Notes: a model not told the origin generated them from the sequence alone. 64,000 nt of DNA from Solanum dulcamara (GCF_947179165.1 NC_077238.1:36259793-36323792), one strand, 5' to 3'. Counted from the stretch's first letter, positions 37,851-48,830 are shown. Program-made: numbers and translations.

Positions 37851-38560
37851 TCAATGATGAATCATCCCATTGGTACAAGCACGGAACAAGTATGGTTCTT
37901 CCCAAAAAAACTTCTTCACATTAGACATGAATTTGCGGCGTTGGTGAACATTCAATTCGGATGGCACTATATCACTTACCAAATAGTTAGCAACATCGGT
38001 AAACCATGGAATTAAGTCCTGTGGTATTGCTATTACTTGTTCATCCGAGAAAGTGTCATCTATCTCAATTCCATCTTCCAACTTTAACATTGCCTCTTCT
38101 TTAAGCCTAGAAAGATAGTCACCAACTTGATTTTCAGTTTCTTTTCGGTCTTTCACTTTGAATATGTCTCTGCTTAGAATCCTTATTTGCCATGATATAT
38201 CTCAATGTTGCATGGTCTATGTGAATAATTACTTTGATTCCCAAAAAATAGGATCTAAACTTCTCAAAAGTGAACACAACAGCAAACAACTTTTGTTCGA
38301 TCACAGTATAGTTTCTTTGAGCAATATTAAGAGCTTTGCTAGCATAGGATATTGGATGTAGAATATTCTCTCACCTTTGTACTAATACTACACTAAGTGC
38401 TACTCCATTTGCATCACACATGCTTTCAAATGGTTTCTCCCAATCCGGTGCAATGATAATTAGAATTGATACTAACCTTTTCTTCAACTCCTCAAACGCT
38501 TTTAGATAGGCCTTATCAAAAACAAACTTCATCTTCTTCTCTAGTAATTTTCATAAAGGA
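37851..38560 (-). pseudogene. Element E RNase H and RH-INT linker
   Basis: On the - strand, 38520-38200 reads FDKAYLKAFEELKKRL, MCDANGVALSVVL (first catalytic D), YASKALNIAQRNYTVIEQKL (catalytic E) and VIIHIDHATLRY (second D). One stop lies after VLVQR. The frame 38156-37851 (KDRKETENQVGDYLSRL and PWFTDVANYLVS) is the conserved linker leading to the integrase zinc finger. Catalytic residues are kept, so decay here is modest. Confidence 0.9.
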
Positions 38561-39400
38561 TGGACTATTTTGAAGAAGTCTTTGAGTAAGCGACGATTAA
38601 ATACGGCATGTCCCAAGAATCTTCAAATGCCTTTGATGGAGATGGGAGGGGGTAACTTTTCGATACCCTCAATATTTTCTTGATCTACCTCAATGCCTTT
38701 GATTGAAATCATATGACCTAGCACTATACCCTATTTCACCATAAAGTGACACTTCTCCCAATTGAGCACAAGGTTGCAATCTTCACACCTTTTTAGTACA
38801 TCTTGGAGATGAGTTAAACAATTATCAAATGAGTCACCAACCACTGAAAAATCATCCATCAAAACTTCAATTTTATCTTCCACCATAACTGCAAAGATAG
38901 ACATCATATAACGTATAAAGGTCATCGGTGCATTACACAATTCAAAAGGCATTATTTTGAAGGTGAAGGTCCCATATGGGCATGTGAACGTGGTCTTTTA
39001 TTGATCTTCGGATGTTATGGAAATCTAATTGTAACTCGAATATCCATCAAGAAAATAGTACCATTCTTTGCCAGTGAGATAGTCTAGCATTTGATCTATG
39101 AAAGTCATTAGAAAGTGATCTTTTTCTATCCATGAGTTTAGGTCCATGCATACCCTCCAACCAGTGAAAGGCCTCATTGGAATGAGCTTGTTCTTCGCGG
39201 TTGGCACTACTGTAATACCTCTCTTCTTGGGCACACATTGGACAATACTTAACTAATTACTATCTATGATTGTATACACAACTCCAATATCTAACCACTT
39301 GATGATCTCCTTTTTGACTACCTTTTTCATAGGTGGGTTGAGACATCGTTAGTGTTTAATGCTTGGTTATAAATCCAGCATGAGTTGGATTTTGTGAGTA
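38561..39400 (-). pseudogene. Element E reverse transcriptase
   Basis: The frame from 39234 reads MPKKRGITVV, MRPFTGWRVCMDLNSW, DQMLDYLTGKEWYYFLDGYSSYN (fingers and palm with the first catalytic D). After a break, 38952-38731 reads MPFELCNAPMTF and VLMDDFSVVGDSFDNCL, the polymerase motif with both aspartates kept, followed by RCEDCNLVLNWEKCHFMVK. The thumb and connection follow to about 38570. Breaks near 39000 inactivate it. Confidence 0.92.
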
Positions 39401-39442
39401 CATATGCTCTATGGGTGGTATACCTATGATATCGGCTATGAA

Positions 39443-40507
39443 CTATCCTATTTCTCTTTTGAAACACCTCAAGAAGGATGTAAGAGATTCCACTTGCTTT
39501 TGGTGAAGGTCAGTAGCTATTATGACCAGCAATGCGTTTTTGGGTCCCAAGAATGAATATTGCAAGTGAGATGGCAGTGCTTTGAGTTCAAAAGTTGGAG
39601 ATTCCTCGATGGATGGTTTCACATGCGGAGTTGCTCTATTCTTGAAGTCTAAGTCGACTCTCTTTGGTGCATGATTGAAAGTCCCAAGGCCATTTAGTGC
39701 AAAGATTATCTCATAATACTCTCCATTGTGATCTTTATCAAAGTTCATGATGACAACAACTAGAGCTTCAACACCCAACCACTCTTCAATAGGTATTTCT
39801 GGTTGCAAATTATCAACAACATCAATCACGAAAAAAACTTGTAGATTATTGTGATGCTTCATTGCTCGGTACACATAAAAGATCAGCTCTTCATTATTTA
39901 GTCGAAACTTTAGTTTACCTATTTCCATGTCTACCAAAGAATATCCAGTTGCCAAGAATGGTCTACCTAGAATGATAGGAACATCAAAGTCTATCTCGCA
40001 GTCAACAATGACAATGTCAGTAGGGAATATGAATAATTTAACCTTCACTAGAACATTATAAATAATGCCCACAGGCTTTTTCACAGTATGATATACCATC
40101 AAGAGCCTTATTTACGTCGATTTGTGGGCTTTTAAGACTAATTATTAGAACACTGCTAGCGACATGAAGTTAATGCTAACATCCAAGCCGCACAACACTT
40201 TTACAAAGTTGAATACCCCAATGGTACATAGTATGGTGAATGTATCTGGGTATTCTTTCTTTTGCACAAGAGAGAAAGTGGCAATTGTTCTATAATGATG
40301 CAAGTTATCGGCCGGTTCAAAGTTTACCATTCTCTTCTTTGTGAAACGATCCTTCATAAACTTGGCATATCCTGATATTTGTTCTAGTGCGTCTATCAAA
40401 GGAACATTCACCAATTTTTTTTTCAACATGGAGATAAACTTAAGGAACTTTCCATCTCTGGCCTTCTTCTTCAATCTTTGTAGAAATGAAAAAGGAGGTT
40501 TTGGCAT
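39443..40507 (-). pseudogene. Element E gag C-terminus and aspartic protease
   Basis: The frame 40507-40145 reads PFSFLQRLKKKARDGKFLKF, then DALEQISGYAKFMKD and TILCTIGVFNFVKVLCGLDVS. The last block is the protease active-site region, where the usual catalytic D appears to be replaced (LCG instead of LCD). The frame 40102-39443 continues with VIVDCEIDFDVPIILGRPFLA and TGYSLVDMEIGKLKFRLN, the second conserved block of Athila proteases, then an acidic linker to RT. A frameshift near 40130 separates the halves. Confidence 0.88.
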
Positions 40508-42336
40508 TGGAATTGGAGTTGGAGAAACATCTTTTGCATTTCCTGCTTTCTCACCATGCTTTGCATCTTCTTTTTCAGGCTGTTTTGTGCTTAGCTCTTC
40601 ACCTACTGCTTATTCCATAATTTTTTCTTTTTGTTTCATCCTCACTAATAACTGTATTGTGTGCATCATCCTAAAGTTTTGGCATAGGTGGATCCATTGT
40701 TTGAATGCCACTTCATGTGGCCATACCATACATTGCCCGATTATTCTTTAGATTTTAAATTGTATTACTCGAGAGAATTCCTTTATGGCGCTGATTCAAA
40801 GATGATGAAATCTGCCCCAATTATTGCTCAATAAGCTTAATGGATATAGAGCGTGACTCAACTTTTTGATTCATCCTAGAAAGATCATTGCGTATATCTT
40901 TAAGATTATCCTCTATTGCGTCATAAATTTTCATCATTTTTGCCATTATGTCATTGATTCTTGCAAGTCCAGATCCCCCATCTCATTTTTCGAGAGGGAT
41001 GTATGCACCACTATTGTTGTTATTTCTCTTTCTCCAATCACTTTCTCTGTCTTGCCCACAGTTTTGGTCATTTTATCCATTTCGATTCTAATTGTTCTCA
41101 TGATTATAGATTTCTTCATGGTTGTAGTTGTTGTCGTGGTGGTTATATCCCTCTCGATTGAAGTTGTTATAGTTCCGACCTTGATTTCCTTGACCTTGGC
41201 TCTAGGAATTCTAATTAGATGCTTGGTGTTTAGTCCGAAAACCCCCCACTTGATCATTTACATAGTAAGAATCTTCCTCATAACCATAATCATCATAATT
41301 TGGTGTCCTACCTTGATTTTCTCTAGTCCCATGCTTTTTAATGCCATCTTAATTTCAGTTATTAAATTGATTATGCTCTTGTAATACCTCTTTATTTTGT
41401 ATGTTGGGACTTTGATTTTTGAGTGCAAAAAAGATCTTTTTGATGTTTTTATATCCCAAGTGCTCTAAGCTTGGCTGGTCTTTGTAGCAAGATCAAGTCT
41501 CTCTATGGCCTCTTGGAAGGTGTTGGCCAAAAATGCTTCACCAGTGATGATGTCTGCGATAAACTTTCCATTCTCATCAAGTATGCGGTAGAACAACTCA
41601 AGAAGTGACTTGTCTGCTATTCTATAATTTGGCACGCTTCGTACATAGTTTACAAATCTCTCATAAGCTCCACAAATTGACTCTCTGAGAAATTATTGGA
41701 AATTGTTGATTTTGTTAGTTAGTTTCAACTTCTTAGACAATGAGAAATACTTCTCTATGAATGCCTTGTGTAATTCATCGCACGTTGTGATGGAGTTGTA
41801 TGGAAGTTCGGACAGCCAAATTAAAGCATTTTCGGTAAGTGATTATGGAAAAATGCGCAGTCCAATGACATGCATATTTAAGCCTGGATCACTAATACTA
41901 CTTTGGCAAATGTGCGCCATATTTTGGAAATAAATATGTGGATCTTTGCATGGAAATCCAGCAAATAGTCAAGAATTTGAATAAGCCCACTCATGATGCT
42001 AAACTTAGTTCCCGATGGCAATAGAGGTAATACAATAGCACCCGTAGTTCCAATGGTGTCAGGGTTAACCCCATAGTTGTTCCATATGCCGCATTCAAGG
42101 CGTTGTCTAGGTGGAGGACGTTGCCTTGCTATGTGTGGATTGCTAAGGATATTTTGTGGTTGATGTTGTTGATGGTGTTCAGGTGCATTGTCATTTTTCT
42201 CTCCAAGATGTTCCCCGACATCACCAAGTTCGTATCCCTCATTGTTATTGTTGCTGTTCTCTATCCTACATAATGCTTTTTCAATTTTGGGATTGAATGG
42301 AATCAAGAGAATGCATTGACTTCTCGTATTGGGCAT
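40508..42336 (-). pseudogene. Element E gag
   Basis: The start at 42336 gives MPNTRSQCILLIPFNPKIEKAL, then an asparagine- and glutamine-rich segment (NSNNNNEG, HHQQHQPQN). The central capsid-like region (about 41950-41400) is frameshifted. Around 41230-41050 the - strand reads a glycine-, asparagine- and arginine-rich stretch (GRNYNNFNREGYN), typical of Athila gag upstream of a coiled-coil segment (about 40970-40800). Frames on + at 40341-40751 and 40866-41384 are antisense to it. Confidence 0.82.
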
Positions 42337-42450
42337 GCACTAGGAATCAAAACTTTTTTCAGTACAAACAAAAAAGAAAAATAACATAAAATAAGGAAAT
42401 AATGACTATAAATCAAATAATAAAAATTAATCTTAATCTAAAAGCCAAAT

Positions 42451-42468
42451 TCCTCAGGAACGACGCCA
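42451..42468 (-). other. Primer binding site of element E (tRNA-Asp type)
   Basis: On the - strand this reads TGGCGTCGTTCCTGAGGA, a decayed form of the TGGCGCCGTTGCCGGGGA site that pairs with tRNA-Asp in Athila/Tat elements. It lies directly inside the 5' LTR end at 42474 and is the second criterion, beside pol wording, for the lineage. Confidence 0.85.
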
Positions 42469-42473
42469 AAATT

Positions 42474-43101
42474 TGATACACTCAAATTACACCTCCCTAA
42501 AAAAGTATAAAGTGATTGTTGATCAAAGATAGAACCTAATGAAGGTTAGAGTCGATCCCACGAGGAATATAGTTTAGAAGTTAAATCAATCGTTTATTAT
42601 CTATTTTATTAATCAACTTATTTCCATAAAGAAGGGGGAATTTCTATAAACTAATGAACAAATCAAATAAAAAGCATCAACAAATAAAAGTATGGTTTAA
42701 TGTGGTTTAAATCAATATGAAGTGAAACTGGGGTTTTATGTGTTCCCCATGAATATTTAACTAAGTAGACATTTTTATTAGTAATCCTTTCCTAGTATGT
42801 TACATGTAGAATCGGTAAGTTAATTTCACCTAAGTCTTTGATCTGGCAAATAAGTGAATTTTATTATGCTACTTGATCTGTCTATGAGTATATGCTTTAC
42901 TAACCCTTACCAATGATCCCAGATTTAGCTATCCTTTGATCCGTACAAGCTAATTATATGAGGATGATTAGCTCCAAATCTCATTGTTTAATCCCTTTTC
43001 CCATCCATTACCTCCTTGATCTGGCAAGTAAGGATAAGACAAGTTCTAACATTATCCACCATTAAAAAGCAATAAAAACAAAGGAAAAATAATAATGTAT
43101 G
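42474..43101 (-). repeat. Element E 5' LTR, left part
   Basis: This matches 12675-13300 in order (TGATAC start, TGATCCCA/CGATCCCA, AAATAAAAAGCA, TGGTTTAATGTGGTTTAAATC). It is interrupted at 43101 by element B1 and continues at 52053. Confidence 0.93.
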
Positions 43102-43464
43102 TGTTACACCCCGTAGTTTGGTACCTTGGAACGCTTCTTAAGTTTTTTAAGTTTCTTGGAAGTCTCTTAAGTTTCTTAGAAGTCGTCATGTGAGTCGGAT
43201 AATCTATAACACAATCAAATAATCCTAAGAAAAGGAGAAGGAGATACTCCATAATAGAGAAGATTGGAAATAGGGTTACAAGAATTCGAAAGAAGTTGGA
43301 GGCTAAGTAGTGAGTCGTAGGACTCGACGTACTTGTGAAAGCTACTATTTGGGACATTTTGCATACTAAGCTACTTGAGTACACATCGAGCTTAAGTAGC
43401 AAGGAACACATAGGCTCTTAAAATGAGATGAGATTATGAAACTACAAAAGAGAGATAAAGAGAC

Positions 43465-43559
43465 GATGCACCTACTTAAAGCAAGCAGGTGACGCACCTA
43501 CTTGAAGCAAGCAGGTGATGCACCTACTTGAATCAAGTAGGTGACTCACCTACTTGGGG
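43465..43559 (+). repeat. 26-bp tandem array in B1 5' LTR (about 4 units)
   Basis: Units of the form GATGCACCTACTTAAAGC followed by AAGCAGGT repeat at 26 bp. The last unit ends CACCTACTTGGGG. AGGTGA and CACCT halves make it partly self-complementary. Confidence 0.9.
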
Positions 43560-43573
43560 TGGACCCATGTTGC

Positions 43574-43682
43574 CACGTGGCAGCTTTAGATTGGCTGCAT
43601 GATTGAGGTGGCACCCTAGGGGACTGCCACATGTCACCCCTAGGGGCTTCCATGTGTCACATCCTAAGAAGGTATATATATA
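43574..43682 (+). promoter_or_regulatory. B1 5' LTR core promoter: CACGTG and TATA box
   Basis: CACGTG at 43574-43579 is followed after 94 bp by TATATATATA (43673-43682). Between them are two CATGTGTCA/CACATGTCA motifs and a CCCTAGGGG palindrome. Transcription would be expected to start some 30 bp downstream, near the CAGCATTTAGAAC stretch, by analogy with other plant LTR promoters. Confidence 0.6.
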
Positions 43683-45556
43683 TGTATTACATGCTGTACA
43701 TAGTTCATTCTTCAGCATTTAGAACAAAATAAAAGAAGGAAAACCCTAAGAGACTAAGAGAGAAGGGTGACGGCTTTGGCAAAAGTGAAAGGTAAGCTCC
43801 GGTTCCATTTCATCAATTAATTATTTAAGGTATCCCTCAGTTAAATGAAGGTGTTTAATGACTTAAATAATTAATTGGGGCAGAAATATAGGGCTTCAAA
43901 CAGCCATCGAAGTTCAGACGCAACAAGAGCTTCCAAAGCCAATTTTCAGCAAGTTTGGGAAGCCGTTCGTTAAGGTATGGTGTGGTGGTTCTCTTCTCCT
44001 ACGTTTTTGTAAGGGTTTGGAAATTTTATGAGGGTGTTAATAACATAAATTTATGGTTTGGAGAAGCACCAAAAAGATACAAACAGTCCACTACTTTTCA
44101 GCACTCTAAGGAACTTTCGAGGCTAGGTTTTGGCTAGTTTTGGCCAATTTCGGGGAAGGTAAGGTCTTTTCTTTCAATTTGAAGTTTATGGTGTTATCAT
44201 AGGGTTTTTTATACATCTTTTATGTTGCTGTAAGTGTAAGAACTTCATATAAGTGCTGGACGTTAAAGACAGACTAAATTGGAGTCGCTATAGTTGAATT
44301 GTAGTCGAAGCAAGGTGTTGTGCTTATGGTGTGGTACTGCAGGTTGTGGTGTTGTGTTGAGGGGCCTAAAATTATACTAAAAGGGGTGTGTTATCTTTGG
44401 GTTGTAGCCACCCGACCCCCCATTTCATATAGTTAAAGGTTTTGCAAAATGGAAACTAGAAACCCTATTTTGATATCGTGGTTTCGAGCGAGTCATTTGC
44501 AGTTTGTGTTGTATTATGTTGGTATGAACTGCTTATACATGTGCTGAAGGGTGTTGTTGTTGGTTGGATTTAGTTATTAGGAGTGTAATTGGAAATTCGG
44601 ATAGGACATATTATAGGGGAGGTGCTGCCCGATTTCCGTTAACGCCTTAATTAGTTAATAAACTAGTCGAGAAGGCGAGCGAGGAAATGAATATTGTGAA
44701 TACTCGTAGGTAATATAAGATGCTGGAAAAGTCTAAGGCGGTTGATATTCGTATTGATTCCATGTTAAATAGGTTTGGAGGACGATGACGTGAACGCGAT
44801 TAATAGAAGTACGTAAAAGGTATGTAAAGCTATTCCTTCTTTTGGCATGTTTTGGTATAAATATGTAAAGCCTATCTGTTCTTTATTTTGGGCATGTCTT
44901 AGATCTAAGTGACAAGTGATGTGTGTATGAAGCTTGGGGTAAATCTATTCATGAGCTCTGAACATAATTCATGATTCATAATTCGTGACCCCTGTTGAAT
45001 GTTAAGACTCTTAAAGTAGTTAAGCTTCCATTCCTCAAGTCTTGTATTTGTTGAGAAGTACTGTATGTAAAGTTATTCTTCCTCTCTTTTGGAGTGAATT
45101 AGATGTAAGTATTGTCTATATGAAGTTTGAATTTATTATACTCATAAAACTCTAAGTGTGAGTTAAGGCTTTTGTTCACTTCCCACTGATTAGAACTCAT
45201 ATAACAAGTTGAGTCATTACTTTTCAAAGTCGTCCATGTGATAGGAAATGTTTCATGTAAAGCTTGTCTTTTCCTACTTCTAGAAAGACTGGACGAAGGT
45301 GCTATAGGACATGGATTTGGATATAGTACGATTTATAGATTTTGGAAGTAACACATGACTTGTACCCACTCTTAAATGACAAGGGCCTTGAAGTAGTTGA
45401 ACTACGACTCTTGAGCCTTCTATGGGTTGAATAGTATTGGGATGTGTAAGCTCCTATACCTAGGGGTTTTTGAACATGCTTTATGATGATATCTAAGGGA
45501 TCTTTGATATGTTATAGAGTTTTGCGTACACGTATATGCAATATGATATAATATGT

Positions 45557-45707
45557 GGATCGGATTGAGTCGTACGTTCTATGACAGATGTATTATATGG
45601 ATCAGGCCATCGTACCTCAACATTATTATGCATTATACGGATCGGTCCGTCGTTCCTCGGCATTATTACATGACATGTGGATCGGGCCATCATTCCTCGG
45701 CATGTGC
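45557..45707 (+). repeat. 40-bp tandem array in B1 5' LTR (about 4 units)
   Basis: Units of the type GGATCGGGCC, CGTACCTC, GGCATTATTATG repeat at 40 bp. The first unit is diverged and slightly longer. Confidence 0.9.
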
Positions 45708-46529
45708 TTTCTGTATACATGAATCGGGTTGTACGTCCCACAGTGCTAATAATATGCATATTCCTAACATGATGGATGATGTGTTTGTAACACCGAGTCC
45801 CCGAGCGGGCCGGATACGGTACGTGATAAGCATATACATGACTTTATTTTATGAGATGCAGGTACAGTATCCTATTAAATGCTATACTTGGTTTCCTGCA
45901 TCTTTATTTCAGTTGTTATCTTAGTTATGTATGCTTATATACTCAGTACATGTATCGTACTAACCCCGCTTTCTTTGGGGAGCTGTGTTTCATGCCCGCA
46001 GGTACTGATGTTCATTTCGGAGATCCGCCAGCTTAGGATTTTCACTCAGCTATGTTGGAAGTGCTCCACTATTTCGGAGCCTAGCTTTTGGGTACTGATC
46101 CTGTGATGTATATATTTATTTATGCAGGGGTACGACGGGGCCCTGTCCTGCCATATGTTGTCGTTCCTATTCTTAGAGGTTTGTAGTCATATGTGTGTGG
46201 GTTGTTTAAGAGTTTATTTCGGTTATGCCTATGAGATATATTGTAAAAGCTATTATGTTATGGCAGCCTTATCGGCTGGCTTTCCCTTTAATGATAAGAT
46301 GCAAATGAAAAAGGCTATACGTGTATGAATATTTTGTCACCCGCTTGGTTCATGTGTTTGGTTTCTATATTTAAGAGGCTATATGAACATGAAAAAGTTT
46401 TAACCTATTGAGGTTTTTGTGAGCAGAATCATGTTATACATAGTCCAATTTGACTATAGTCGTCAGATGGGTACACGGGGTCCAGGTCAGACCCCAGTCG
46501 CGGCCCACGGGGTTGGATCGTGACAGAAG

Positions 46530-46543
46530 TGGTATCAGAGCAG
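46530..46543 (+). other. Primer binding site of B1 (initiator tRNA-Met)
   Basis: TGGTATCAGAGCAG lies four bases after the LTR end at 46525 and is identical to the site in B2. Confidence 0.95.
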
Positions 46544-48172
46544 TTCGTCCTTAGAGTGTCTACAGACCGTGTCTAGTAGAGTTGTTTATCGGTGTGTTGT
46601 GCACCACATCCATAGAAAAGAGGCTACAGGACATTTAGGATGTTACCTTTCTTTCATATCTACGATCGTGCGATAGAGCCGAGTCATAAGAAATGAAATT
46701 CCTCATACTAACTTGTGATTTCTGCAGAAGGACAATGCCGATAGAAGAAAGTAACTGATAATATTGGATGTTACGAAGTACGCAGGTAAGCAAAGGCACG
46801 AAGGACCTATGTCAGGTGTTGCAATACGATTGATATATAAAGTTGAAAAATGAAAGGGAAAATATACGGGAAAATACAACAGGTGCAGTTCAAATGGACA
46901 TACGAGGTAAGTCTATTTTCATACTATTGATATTGAGCGCCCTGTATGGCCGCAATATAATGCGATATGAATATATATGTTAGCCCTATGAGGCATTGTT
47001 GGCATTTTCTGCGTGCAGGTGTTGTGATAGTAAGAAATATAGAGGAAACACTGTCCAAACCTCCCTAGAAATAAAAGAAGAATGAGATATAGGGTTGTAG
47101 TATGCCTTGTCCATAATAAGAATGAGATGTGACTAAACTACGAGTATGTCGGACCTCGAGAAATGAGTTGATTACTGAATTGATGGCAATAGAAATTGGG
47201 AGGTTGATACTGGTGTGGTAAAACGCAGTTGGAAAAGACTTATGATCCAAAGAAAATGATTTAGAGAAGACTAATAGATTTGGATAGAACGATATACTAA
47301 GGTGCCGACTGAATTGATACACATGAGTAAACTATGATGAGTAGTAGTTAAAAGAAGTAACAGTATGATTAAGATAGGAGTACAAGGAAAAAAGATAGAT
47401 GGAATAATAGAGAAGTTCTGTAAGGAACGTTTCGAATAAAGGTTGTGTGATGATGAAAAAAATAGCTAGTGCAAGGAAATAAAGAGTAGTATGGAATTCC
47501 TTACGCCCAACCAAAAATGGATATGAGCTGGAGGAATAATAGAGAATTTCTAATATAGGCGGTCAAGATAGATGTGATTAATTAAGTATGATTACCGAAC
47601 AAAAAGGAAAATAGACAGTTACGAATTGAAAGTATAGTACGATGAAAAGGTAATAAGATAAGGCCCCTACTACAATGAAGTTAATATGGTTATAAGCAGG
47701 ATTAGAAGTGAGCCTTAAGCACTGACAAAGATGAAAGTTCAGGAGGCATAAAGAAGTATTGTGTATACGTGACTCTACCTTGATGATTAGTGAGATCCTT
47801 CAAGAAGAGGGAATGTCTCGATTTGTAGGACAACTGCTACATTACGGATAATACTCAAGTATCAACCATTAGATGGGATTTTATATGATACATTGCGAAT
47901 ATTAAAGCACCCTATGGTTGTGCTAGGGTTTTCTATAAAGGCAACCTAACATGGGGATGATTTACTAGAAAATATAGATATGGTGCAGCACGTTAAATAT
48001 GTTGAAGTAGAATCATTCACATGTGAATAGATGGATAAAAATTGAGGGTGACATGGGTACACCCTAAAAGGGGGGAAGTGGACAAGAAAAGTGCAAGCGT
48101 AAGAGAAAATCAACTAACGCTATCGTATATAAATGGGAATGCTTTAACTTCAAACGAGACCCCATGAGTGAT
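46544..48172 (+). mobile_element. B1 non-coding leader
   Basis: This is purine-rich and stop-rich, with no gag or pol wording. It is collinear with the B2 leader (25381-27395). A potential intron-like pair, AGGTAAGT near 46909 and a TGCAG near 47018, is conserved in both copies, but I have no further support for splicing. Minus-strand frames at 47065-47514 are antisense shadows. Confidence 0.75.
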
Positions 48173-48274
48173 GGACGCGATCATACCCGCACTAATGCAC
48201 TGAATTCCATCAAAACTCTGAAGTTAAGCATGCTTGGGTGAGAGTAGCGCTGGGATGGGTGACCTTATGGAAAG
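48173..48274 (+). rRNA. 5S rRNA-like segment captured in element B1
   Basis: It begins GGACGCGATCATACC and continues collinear with plant 5S rRNA for about 100 bp, to GGATGGGTGACC and a decayed CTCCTGGGAAGT block. It stops short of the 5S 3' end. A-box wording GAAGTTAAGCATGCTTGG and the C-box GGATGGGTGACC are preserved. I count about 13 mismatches in the first 90 bases against the remembered consensus. Several (third-position T to C at the start, ACCCGCAC, TAATGCAC, AATTCC, AAACTC) are shared with the B2 copy, showing common descent. A TATATAAA sits about 45 bp upstream, not at the usual position for a plant 5S gene. The sequence is in element sense. Confidence 0.92.
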
Positions 48275-48279
48275 TGAAA

Positions 48280-48390
48280 GAGGAAATGAAACACAAGTAT
48301 CCGTACCTATTTCCTACATCTACAGGTAATCCTAACCTTTGGAACTCTGATATTGATTGCTCGATGAAAGTATATATTATGGCTACAGGA
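48280..48390 (+). pseudogene. Scrap of pol C-terminus in B1
   Basis: The sequence reads EEMKHKYPYLFPTSTGNPN, the counterpart of EEDMKHKCPYLFP in B2 and of the tail in C. It follows the 5S-like segment almost directly. All of the integrase and the 500 bp upstream of it, present in B2, are missing here. Confidence 0.75.
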
Positions 48391-48463
48391 TAGAGGAACT
48401 CTCCATATAGTCAGTATAATATCCGAAGGAAGGTTTTACTTCACATTCGAGGATGAATGTTCT

Positions 48464-48476
48464 AAAGGGGGAAGGA
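48464..48476 (+). other. Polypurine tract of B1
   Basis: AAAGGGGGAAGGA lies directly before the LTR start at 48477, with CATTCGAGGATGAATGTTCT upstream of it, matching the arrangement in B2 and C. Confidence 0.9.
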
Positions 48477-48830
48477 TGTTACACCCCAAAGTTTGGTACC
48501 TTGGAACACTTCTTAAGTTTCTTGGAAGGCTCTTAAGTTTCTTAGAAGTCATCATGTGAGTTGGATAATCTATAACACTATCAAATAATCCTAAGAAAAG
48601 GAGAATGAGATACTCCATAAGAGAGAAGATTGGAAATAGGGTTACAAGAATCCGAAAGAAGTTGGAGGCTAAGTAGTGAGTCGTAGGACTCGACGTACTT
48701 GTGAAAGTAACTATTTGGGACATTTTGCATACTAATCTACTTGAGTACACATCGAGCTTAAGTAGCAAGGAACACATAGGATCTTAAAATGAGATGAGAT
48801 TATGAAATTACGAAAGAGAGAAAAGGAGAT

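Larger units (their letters stand above)
43102..46525 (+). repeat. B1 5' LTR
   Basis: It runs from TGTTACACCCC to GGATCGTGACA. It contains a 26-bp array (43465-43559), CACGTG (43574-43579), TATA (43673-43682), a block AATTAATTGGGGCAG near 43870 shared with B3, B2 and C, a 40-bp array (45557-45707), and one CACCGAGTCCCCGAGCGGGCC-type unit at about 45790 equivalent to the B2 50-bp unit. Frames such as 45553-45924 and 46122-46328 are LTR sequence and recur at 51157-51381 and 51652-51849. Confidence 0.95.

Noticed and set aside
40866..41384. Hydrophobic membrane protein gene on + (172 codons, rich in I, V and L)
   Set aside because: It is the antisense of the asparagine- and arginine-rich part of the Athila gag. 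The apparent hydrophobic stretches are the complement of that low-complexity coding sequence.
45553..46328. Host genes suggested by frames of 61-123 codons
   Set aside because: The same frames recur at 51157-51849 in the other LTR of B1 and, in reverse, in B2 and B3. They are LTR sequence with no protein family resemblance.
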